Positions 1 to 5,300 of a DNA stretch of 5,300 bases are shown here, piece after piece. The notes under the pieces are model-generated. The model worked only from the letters and a program-made list of their open reading frames with translations, did not search any database and was not told where the DNA came from. Within the stretch, counting starts at the first letter, position 1, and every line of letters starts with the position of its first letter. The stretch is from Nitrospinaceae bacterium (GTDB lineage: Bacteria; Nitrospinota; Nitrospinia; Nitrospinales; VA-1), in assembly GCA_029261675.1 (NCBI GenBank), contig JAJDBA010000235.1, positions 1 to 5,300 of the forward strand. Reading direction: 5' to 3'. The position numbers and the translations under genes were made by a program.

Positions 1-333
1 GAATCCTTCAAATGAATCGAACCCGTAAATTTTTCTTGTAAGATTGACATGGTCAAGGATGGTAGAAAAGTTTAGGTATGACATAACCCCAAACCCATGA
101 TAGACACCACACTCAACAATAGACCCCTTTACGTTTAATACTTTTTTATAAATTTCATAAAGAGCCAGAAAACGCGTGATATTTTGAAACCGTGCATATT
201 TTGGGAAGTTTTCCATTTTAGTTTCCCATGAAGCCGGGTTTTTATCAAAGCAGGCTTTGTTTTTAGCTCCAACTTTGTTTTCGGCGGGAGAGCGAAGGCC
301 GCCAGCTAATTTTATTTTTTTTGACTTTGCCAT
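1..333 (-). CDS. TylF-like SAM-dependent methyltransferase, N-terminal part (3' end outside window)
   Basis: The frame opens with ATG at 333-331 and runs without a stop to the left edge, giving 111 residues; the C-terminal half lies outside. It begins MAKSKKIKLAGGLRSP, a basic leader, followed by a helical region (SWETKMENFPKYARFQNITR, about residues 35-54). Next comes a SAM-binding motif I, VECGVYHGFGVMSY (73-86), and then RKIYGFDSFEGF (100-111), whose Asp ends strand beta-2. This pair of motifs, with 'ECGV' and 'GFDSFEGF', is typical of the TylF/MycF macrocin O-methyltransferase family. Its members are metal-dependent O-methyltransferases that are also common in polysaccharide clusters. The metal-binding residues would lie in the missing part. 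The start lies 24 bases after the stop of the preceding gene, with a weak GAG seven bases upstream. The substrate is probably a sugar hydroxyl (inferred). The methyltransferase fold is much surer than the subfamily. Confidence 0.78.
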   Translation of the reverse strand, partial: MAKSKKIKLAGGLRSPAENKVGAKNKACFDKNPASWETKMENFPKYARFQNITRFLALYEIYKKVLNVKGSIVECGVYHGFGVMSYLNFSTILDHVNLTRKIYGFDSFEGF

Positions 334-357
334 TTTTTTTCTCGCTGGATGTTTTAT

Positions 358-1140
358 TTATTTTAATAACTTTGCAGCACAATAGATCACTTTATGGTCT
401 TTATCAACCATATGATGGCTCAATGGAGTAGGGTGGTTGAAAAGTCCCATGCCCTCTTTTATTTCTCCAGGCATTTTTATCAGTTTCCCAAAAATAATTC
501 TTTTCAGCCACTTTTTCCCGTCGGCTGTTTTCGGTATCAAGTTTAAGTTAACTGCAAGTTGTTTTAAGGGGCGTGACAATCGCTGAATCAAGGATAGATT
601 ACTAACAACGGTATTGCCAAAAAATTGGGTTGAGAAACCATTTTGATCAAAGATTTCATATAACTCAAGGACACCAAAATACTGATAAGTATGTGGACTT
701 GGATTGAAATCCGAAAGGTCCTTATTCGCCGTAGCGATGAGTACCTTTCCAGTGGGTTTCAGCACCCTGCGACACTCCTTGATAAAGAGATCGACATTGG
801 GTACATAGTAAATAGCTTCGAATAAAATAATTACATCCATTGAATTGTTAGCGAACGGCAAATGTTGAGCGTCGAACTGGAATAGGTCAACCCTTGAACC
901 GTAGTGGCGCTTTGCTACTTTCAAGATGTCCAATGAGAAGTCCCCTGCCACAAACCGCTGAGCCACTTTGGAAAGGTAGCCCAAACCCTGTCCAGTTCCG
1001 CAACCAACTTCCAGCACCACTTTCCCCTCACAAAATTGTTTTGCCCAGTAATACCGATCACATGATCTTTGGACTTGTTCTCTGCTGACAAGGTCATCGG
1101 TGACTTCGGTGATTTTTAAATAATTAACAGTAGTTTTCAT
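358..1140 (-). CDS. class I SAM-dependent methyltransferase (Methyltransf_11 type)
   Basis: This is a complete 260-residue protein with ATG at 1140-1138 and TAA at 360-358. The Rossmann-fold methyltransferase domain covers about residues 40-155. Motif I is VLEVGCGTGQG (42-52), with the Asp of AGDFS (67) at the end of beta-2. The QFDAQHLPF segment (88-96) is followed by the beta-4 strand MDVIILFEAIYYV (101-113) and the post-motif RRVLKPTGKVLIAT. These are hallmarks of the UbiE/Methyltransf_11 group. About 80 further residues (from roughly 178) are basic and rich in Leu and Ile, with no transmembrane helix evident; they probably form the substrate cap. No residue fixes the acceptor. The position between a GT4 glycosyltransferase and a TylF-like methyltransferase suggests methylation of a sugar or of a glycan terminus (inferred). 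A weak AAGG lies four bases upstream of the start. The 32-base gap to the preceding gene is AT-rich and shows no hairpin. Confidence 0.9.
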   Translation of the reverse strand: MKTTVNYLKITEVTDDLVSREQVQRSCDRYYWAKQFCEGKVVLEVGCGTGQGLGYLSKVAQRFVAGDFSLDILKVAKRHYGSRVDLFQFDAQHLPFANNSMDVIILFEAIYYVPNVDLFIKECRRVLKPTGKVLIATANKDLSDFNPSPHTYQYFGVLELYEIFDQNGFSTQFFGNTVVSNLSLIQRLSRPLKQLAVNLNLIPKTADGKKWLKRIIFGKLIKMPGEIKEGMGLFNHPTPLSHHMVDKDHKVIYCAAKLLK

Positions 1141-1172
1141 TTGGCCTTAAAATCTAAAAAAATTAAAAAGTA

Positions 1173-2342
1173 TTATTGAGTTTTATCGTTAAATTGATAC
1201 AAGTCACTTAGTAAAGATTCGACGATTAACTTTTCTTCGAATTCCAACTGTGCCTTCTCTAATCCTGCATTTCCCATTTTATATCTCAATTCCGGGTTTT
1301 GTATGAGAAGCTCCGTTTTTTCGGCTACCGCGTTTCCGTCGCGGACAGGAACAAGAAAACCATTGACGCCATCCTCTACAGCTTCTCGACAACCACAGTG
1401 GTCCGTGGTAACAATCGGTTTCTTTAAAGCCATAGCTTCGAGTAGACATCTTGGGACTCCTTCTCGATAATAAGAAGGGAATACAATGATATCTGCAACC
1501 GCAAATACACCGATTATATTTTTTTTATGGCCTAACCAGAAGAATGGGAAGTTTTTTGTTTTTTCTATAAGTAGTGAAGCGGGGATCCCTCGGCTCAAAT
1601 TTTCTTCAGCACCTCCAGCTAATACGAATTTGGCGTTTGGATATTTTCCGGTTAATTGTTCCATTGTGTAAAGAAACTCATGAATGCCTTTGCTGCTAAG
1701 GGCACGGGTGACCATTACGATCAGGATATCTTTAGAGTGAAACCCCATTTCTTGTTTTAGCGAAGCAACCTTATCCTTGTCAGGAAGTTTCCATTCATCA
1801 AGGTTTATACCACTGCTTTTAATCAAAACAGATTTTTCAGGTTTTATAAGGTGATTTTCAATGAAATAATTCCTATCATCAGGATTTTGGAACCAGGTTT
1901 TGTCTGAAAGGCGGGAGGATAAAGCATATAAAAGCTTAAGTCCCAATTTAAAAGTTTTGGAAAGAAAACTCTTTTCCCATGGTTCGTAAACTAAAATTCC
2001 AAGCCCGGTTACCGAGTTAAATATTTTTTTACAACCTGCAGCATAAGCCATGAGAGTAGAATAATTATTGGGCTTAATAGTGAAGTTGTGCACGATATCA
2101 AAACCTTCCTTTCGGAAAATTTTAAAAAACCTAATCATCACAGCAATGTCATTAAAAGGATTTATGAATCGTTCTAGATTTACTGGTATATGGCGAGCTC
2201 CTAGTTTTTCCAATTGCGGAACAAACTCACCTGTTTTCGAAATCAGAAATACTTCGTGCCCTAACTTTAAAAGGGAAAGTATTAACCCCTTTCGGTAAAT
2301 CAGAAGAGAAAAATCATCTGTGGCTACCAGGGCAATTTTCAT
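1173..2342 (-). CDS. glycosyltransferase family 4 (PglA/CapM-like)
   Basis: This complete 389-residue protein has the two-domain GT-B layout. The N-terminal acceptor domain begins MKIALVATDDFSLLIYRKGL, with no signal peptide or clear membrane helix. It contains IVHNFTIKPNNYS (83-95) and NSVTGLGIL (109-117), motifs shared with PglA-type enzymes that add HexNAc to undecaprenyl-diphosphate sugars. The C-terminal donor domain starts near residue 203 and has VTRALSSKG (211-219), whose Arg213 and Lys219 sit where GT4 enzymes contact the nucleotide diphosphate. It also has the EX7E motif EGVPRCLLE (Glu294 and Glu302) and then TDHCGCREAVEDGVNGFLV. The length is normal for the family. The likely role is transfer of a UDP-sugar, with retention, onto a lipid-linked glycan at the cytoplasmic face of the inner membrane; the exact sugar cannot be read from sequence. 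The ATG lies 11 bases after the asnB-like stop without a recognisable Shine-Dalgarno, so translational coupling is plausible. Confidence 0.92.
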   Translation of the reverse strand: MKIALVATDDFSLLIYRKGLILSLLKLGHEVFLISKTGEFVPQLEKLGARHIPVNLERFINPFNDIAVMIRFFKIFRKEGFDIVHNFTIKPNNYSTLMAYAAGCKKIFNSVTGLGILVYEPWEKSFLSKTFKLGLKLLYALSSRLSDKTWFQNPDDRNYFIENHLIKPEKSVLIKSSGINLDEWKLPDKDKVASLKQEMGFHSKDILIVMVTRALSSKGIHEFLYTMEQLTGKYPNAKFVLAGGAEENLSRGIPASLLIEKTKNFPFFWLGHKKNIIGVFAVADIIVFPSYYREGVPRCLLEAMALKKPIVTTDHCGCREAVEDGVNGFLVPVRDGNAVAEKTELLIQNPELRYKMGNAGLEKAQLEFEEKLIVESLLSDLYQFNDKTQ

Positions 2343-2353
2343 TTATATATTTG

Positions 2354-4279
2354 TCAGAGTTTTCTATTGTTTATGAGTTCTCGCCGCTTCTGATCCCATC
2401 CGGATAGAACAAAGAGGGTCCAGACCAATTGAGCCCAGCGAGAGTGCTTGGAGATTTTAGTTTTCTCATTTTTGAGTAAAGATTCAATTTTGGACTTTTC
2501 AAAAATTTCTGCAACGATTCCTGATGAATTCAAAATAAGATCATTACAGTGTTCCCTTAACTCGCCCGTCAGCCAGGTTTTTATGGGTATCTCAAAACCA
2601 CGTTTGGGCAGGTTCAAAATGCTGGAGGGAAGGTGGCGGCTGGCAATGTCTCTGAGAAGAGGCTTTGTTTGTATTCCACTGGTTTTATAGACAGAAGGGG
2701 TAGACATCGCGTGCGCAACTAATTTTGAATCCAGAAAAGGGGATCTAGCTTCCAAGCCGTGTGACATGGTTGCAATATCCATCTTGACCAGAAGGTCATA
2801 AGGTAGTTCAGATTCAAAATCTGCAGCCAGAAGTAAATCCAAATTTTTTAAAGTACCCAGCGATTCTAATTTGTGTTCCATAAATCCCCGCGTGTTCAAA
2901 AAACGCCCCGGGTCTTTATATAAGAAATTCTTTTCCTTATTATTAAAACCATCGGTAGAAAGTATCAGGTGACGTTGGTTATCGTTGGCCGCAAGAATCC
3001 TTAACAACCTGTAAGCAAACGCAAATCGGGTTCTATGTTTTTTCGGGAACGGGAGGAATTTCAATAAACACTTTGCCATGTCTGAAGTTGAAAGAGTTCC
3101 GATTCCCACAGATAGATATTTAAGAAGATGTGAAACAATATGCCTTCTGTATCCGCAGAATAATTCATCACCGCCATCTCCGTTCAAGACAACTTTAACG
3201 GATTGCGATGCGAACTCAGATGCAAAATAAGATGGGATGGCAGAAGGGTCTGCAAAAGGTTGTCCGTATGAAAATAAAATCTTCCCGAGAAGTCCCGACA
3301 CATCTGGTTTTAGTATGATTTCATGGTGATCGGTTTTGTAAAGTTTTGCAATTTCGCGAGCCGGTGTTCTTTCGTCAAAGTCAGCATTTTCCAGGCCAAC
3401 ACAAAAAGTGCTGATGGGATTGCTAGATTCCTTTGCTGCCATGGCAGTCATCAATCCACTGTCGATTCCTCCAGAGAGAAGAACGCCGACCGGAACATCA
3501 GCGCGTAATCGAATCTTTACGGCCTCTTGAAGAATTTCCTCTGTTCTTTGTGAAAGGTCGCTTGCTTTGATGGATGAGTCAGGTTGCCAATCAGGTTTCC
3601 AATAAGGTTTGATCTGGATTTGTTTCTTGGAGTCGAGAGTTAGAAAACAACCTGGTGGTAGGCATTTTATTCCCTGATAAATAGTATTTTCTCCGCCGAT
3701 ATAACCCCAGCTTAGAAAATCGTTTAATGCGGTGGGGTTGATATCAAGAGATTGGGATGGCATATAAGCTACAAGGGTATTTATTTCAGATGCAAAGAAA
3801 AAACCTTCCTTATTTTGGCAGTAATAGAGAGGTTTTTTTCCGACTCGGTCTCTTGCTAAAAGAAGGACTTTTTCTCGGTCATCCCAAAACGCAAAAGCAA
3901 ACATCCCTCTTAGTTTTTCGAGGCAAGGGGTTCCATATTCTAGGAGGCATTCAAGTAAAACCTCTGTATCGCTGGTTCCTCGGAACATAGCTCCTTTTGC
4001 TATCAGGTCTTTCTTTAATTCTAGGTAATTATAAATTGCGCCGTTATAGATAAGTTTAGATTGGCCAGTTTGACTGACCATAGGTTGGCTACCTGTTTCC
4101 GAGAGGTCAAAAATAGAAAGGCGGGTATGGCCTAAAATTAGACCATGTTGTTTGTCACTTTGCAATCCCATCGCATCCGGGCCACGATGATTGAGGGTAT
4201 TCATAGCATCCTGGGTTTTATCCCTGATAGCTTCGAACCTCGGTTTGTCCCAGATTTGGGAGCCAATGAGACCACACAC
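2354..4279 (-). CDS. asnB: asparagine synthetase-like glutamine amidotransferase (AsnB family)
   Basis: This complete 641-residue protein transfers amide nitrogen from glutamine to an ATP-activated carboxylate. The class II glutaminase domain (about 2-215) has nucleophile Cys2 in MCGLIG, HRGPD (31-35), Arg53 in HTRLSIFDL, Asn79 and Asp104. The expected Glu of the YNGEIYN motif is Ala81 (codon at 4039-4037). The synthetase domain (about 245-625) has the ATP-pyrophosphatase loop SGGIDS (269-274), GDGGDELFCGY (367-377), LEARSPFLD (509-517) and a Lys in QTKPLLRD (539) matching the catalytic Lys of AsnB. The start is GTG, fixed because Cys must follow the initiator Met. It lies three bases after the preceding stop. 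AsnB-like proteins in polysaccharide clusters (WbpS is an example) are linked to amidation of uronic acids, so the substrate here may be a sugar carboxyl rather than aspartate (inferred). The symbol denotes the family, not proven asparagine synthesis. Confidence 0.93.
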   Translation of the reverse strand: MCGLIGSQIWDKPRFEAIRDKTQDAMNTLNHRGPDAMGLQSDKQHGLILGHTRLSIFDLSETGSQPMVSQTGQSKLIYNGAIYNYLELKKDLIAKGAMFRGTSDTEVLLECLLEYGTPCLEKLRGMFAFAFWDDREKVLLLARDRVGKKPLYYCQNKEGFFFASEINTLVAYMPSQSLDINPTALNDFLSWGYIGGENTIYQGIKCLPPGCFLTLDSKKQIQIKPYWKPDWQPDSSIKASDLSQRTEEILQEAVKIRLRADVPVGVLLSGGIDSGLMTAMAAKESSNPISTFCVGLENADFDERTPAREIAKLYKTDHHEIILKPDVSGLLGKILFSYGQPFADPSAIPSYFASEFASQSVKVVLNGDGGDELFCGYRRHIVSHLLKYLSVGIGTLSTSDMAKCLLKFLPFPKKHRTRFAFAYRLLRILAANDNQRHLILSTDGFNNKEKNFLYKDPGRFLNTRGFMEHKLESLGTLKNLDLLLAADFESELPYDLLVKMDIATMSHGLEARSPFLDSKLVAHAMSTPSVYKTSGIQTKPLLRDIASRHLPSSILNLPKRGFEIPIKTWLTGELREHCNDLILNSSGIVAEIFEKSKIESLLKNEKTKISKHSRWAQLVWTLFVLSGWDQKRRELINNRKL

Positions 4280-4282
4280 AAG

Positions 4283-5300
4283 TTATTCCCGGTTTATAGC
4301 TACGACATTCCATCCTTCATCTTTTTCCAGATGAAAACTGTCGAAATCAGCCCGGGTCATCCAGTCTTCCATGTCTTTTGTGTTATATCTTCTCTCGACA
4401 GGGTTTCCGAAGCGATCAAATAAATTCATATGCATATCGCGCAGGCGACGATCGCGATACTGTTCGTAACTATAAGGAAACATGTTTGACATTTTTTTTC
4501 CATTTGGCAGGTGCCAGAATATCAAACTGGGAATATAAAAACCAAAAAACACCACGGGCACCATAAGATACAGAAACGCATACAATAGGTCGGAAGGCAT
4601 TCTGGAAGTCACCCTTCGCATTTGCGAAGCGACTTTAAGAAGGACATGTTTGAATTGATTGTCGTCCTCAAATGATCTGTAAACCATTAAGAATATTTTA
4701 TTTTTTGGCCCGACATGTTTTTTAATGGAAGTCAAAGCGGCTTCTGGTTCTGGGGTAATATGAATGACTCCGATAGATTGGGCGAAATCAAACATGGCTT
4801 TCTTGAAGGGGAGTTTGAAAAGATCACCCTGTATGATATGAAGGTTCGGAATATTTTTACTTTTCTGATAAGCGGGTTCTACCGCATTGCTCAAGTCCAC
4901 GCCAATCATTTCCGCACCTTTTTTTACAGGCACCATGGTGTAACGCGCCATCCCGCAACCTGCGTCCAGTCCCAGTTTTTTATCAAAAAAAGAATCATCT
5001 TCATGGACGTAACTTTTTTTGTACACATATTCCCATTGATTATAGCTGTGAGAAAAAGCTTTCCACTCGTAGCCATAATTGCTTTGGTTTGCCTTTTGAA
5101 TTTTTTCAAATAATTCAGTGTCTTTTCCAACAGGCTTGATCTCATCCATAAATATGTCGATACGGGTATCATTTTTTGGATCGCCGCGCCCCATTTTTTC
5201 AACAGTTGTCCTAAGGCTGTCTGCCAACAATCTTGGTATGCCATTGATGATCGGATAAAACCGTTGGCACCCATCGCAGGTTAGGGAGCCTGCCTGAACC
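4283..5300 (-). CDS. class I SAM-dependent methyltransferase with N-terminal Trm112-like zinc-binding segment (5' end outside window)
   Basis: The frame is open to the right edge; 338 residues are visible, ending at TAA 4285-4283. The first visible residues, GSLTCDGCQRFYPIINGIPR (4-23), match the second half of a Trm112-like zinc-binding domain. Its CxxC (codons 5278-5276 and 5269-5267) would pair with an upstream CxxC outside the window. A linker with NYGYEWKAF follows. The SAM-binding domain then has LGLDAGCGMARYT (109-121) and IGVDLSNAV (132-140). IIQGDLFKLPFKKAMFDFAQ (155-174) and IGVIHITPEPE (176-186) complete the fold. After it lies a strongly hydrophobic stretch (about 238-264, bases 4508-4588) that could be a membrane or amphipathic anchor, and then a C-terminal FDRFGNPVERRYNTKDMEDW region. 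A TTG at 5230 could be read as a start, but it would cut through the zinc segment and lose conserved residues, so it is unlikely. Similar proteins occur in polysaccharide clusters, where the methyl acceptor is usually unknown. Confidence 0.88.
   Translation of the reverse strand, partial: VQAGSLTCDGCQRFYPIINGIPRLLADSLRTTVEKMGRGDPKNDTRIDIFMDEIKPVGKDTELFEKIQKANQSNYGYEWKAFSHSYNQWEYVYKKSYVHEDDSFFDKKLGLDAGCGMARYTMVPVKKGAEMIGVDLSNAVEPAYQKSKNIPNLHIIQGDLFKLPFKKAMFDFAQSIGVIHITPEPEAALTSIKKHVGPKNKIFLMVYRSFEDDNQFKHVLLKVASQMRRVTSRMPSDLLYAFLYLMVPVVFFGFYIPSLIFWHLPNGKKMSNMFPYSYEQYRDRRLRDMHMNLFDRFGNPVERRYNTKDMEDWMTRADFDSFHLEKDEGWNVVAINRE
4287..4290 (-). promoter_or_regulatory. weak ribosome binding site for the GTG start of the AsnB-like gene
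   Basis: On the minus strand GGGA lies seven bases before the GTG at 4279-4277, inside the last codons of the upstream methyltransferase gene. It is a poor Shine-Dalgarno match with correct spacing. Together with the three-base gap between stop and start, it suggests that translation of the two genes is coupled. Confidence 0.35.

Larger units (their letters stand above)
1..5300 (-). other. single co-directional polysaccharide biosynthesis operon (both ends outside window)
   Basis: All five genes lie on the minus strand with gaps of 3, 11, 32 and 24 bases in transcription order. None of the gaps contains a hairpin followed by a T-run or a plausible promoter. The content (one GT4 glycosyltransferase, one AsnB-like amidotransferase, three methyltransferases) is typical of O-antigen, capsule or exopolysaccharide loci. 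The first and last genes run off the window, so the true extent of the operon is unknown. Confidence 0.75.

Noticed and set aside
894..1088. A plus-strand open frame of 64 codons opposite the second methyltransferase
   Set aside because: It is antisense to the SAM-binding motif region of a supported gene; the composition looks like the mirror of that coding sequence.
1141..1172. A possible terminator or promoter in the AT-rich 32-base gap between the glycosyltransferase and the second methyltransferase
   Set aside because: There is no stem-loop, and the T/A runs are ordinary for this AT-rich DNA; no spaced -35/-10 pair can be argued for in so short a space.
4145..4423. A plus-strand open frame of 92 codons across the junction of the AsnB-like and methyltransferase genes
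   Set aside because: It is antisense to two supported genes, has no family resemblance and no good ribosome binding site.
4715..5113. A plus-strand open frame of 132 codons opposite the right-hand methyltransferase
   Set aside because: It is antisense to a well-supported gene, and the translation is rich in Phe, His and Ile with no domain; it is a shadow of the coding strand.
5228..5230. TTG at 5230 as the start of the right-hand methyltransferase
   Set aside because: The frame continues upstream to the window edge with conserved zinc-domain residues (CxxC, YPIINGIPR type ending), so the real start lies outside.
4924..5274. A minus-strand open frame of 116 codons overlapping the right-hand methyltransferase
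   Set aside because: It lies in a different frame from the methyltransferase, which shows clear conserved motifs over the same bases; its own translation has no recognisable domain.

Overview
The window is a stretch of a bacterial surface-polysaccharide (lipopolysaccharide O-antigen, capsule or exopolysaccharide) gene cluster. Everything I can support is on the minus strand, so transcription runs from right to left. Five protein genes fill almost the whole window, with gaps of only 3, 11, 32 and 24 bases, as expected of a single operon. No promoter, terminator, RNA gene, mobile element or CRISPR array is visible, and no gene-free stretch exceeds about 35 bases. The DNA is AT-rich (roughly 40% G+C by eye). 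The gene types fit a Gram-negative environmental bacterium, but nothing here identifies the lineage.

In transcription order: (1) 4283-5300 and beyond the right edge, a class I SAM-dependent methyltransferase whose N-terminus carries what looks like the second half of a Trm112-type zinc-binding domain, and which has a hydrophobic, possibly membrane-associated segment after the Rossmann domain; (2) 2354-4279, a glutamine-dependent asparagine synthetase-like amidotransferase (AsnB family) with a GTG start; (3) 1173-2342, a GT4 family glycosyltransferase of the PglA/CapM-like kind; (4) 358-1140, a second class I methyltransferase; (5) 1-333 and beyond the left edge, the N-terminal 111 residues of a third methyltransferase, resembling the TylF/macrocin O-methyltransferase family.

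Taken together, the genes suggest assembly and decoration of a glycan. The GT4 enzyme adds a sugar to a lipid-linked intermediate, the AsnB-like enzyme may amidate a carboxyl group (a uronic acid or an amino acid substituent), and three unrelated methyltransferases may add methyl groups to sugars. That joint role is inference from gene content.

The points most worth a second look are an Ala in place of the conserved glutamine-binding Glu in the AsnB glutaminase domain, the truncated view of the zinc-domain methyltransferase (its real start lies outside the window), and the concentration of three different methyltransferases around one amidotransferase. I see no clear evidence of an entirely new system in these 5.3 kb.
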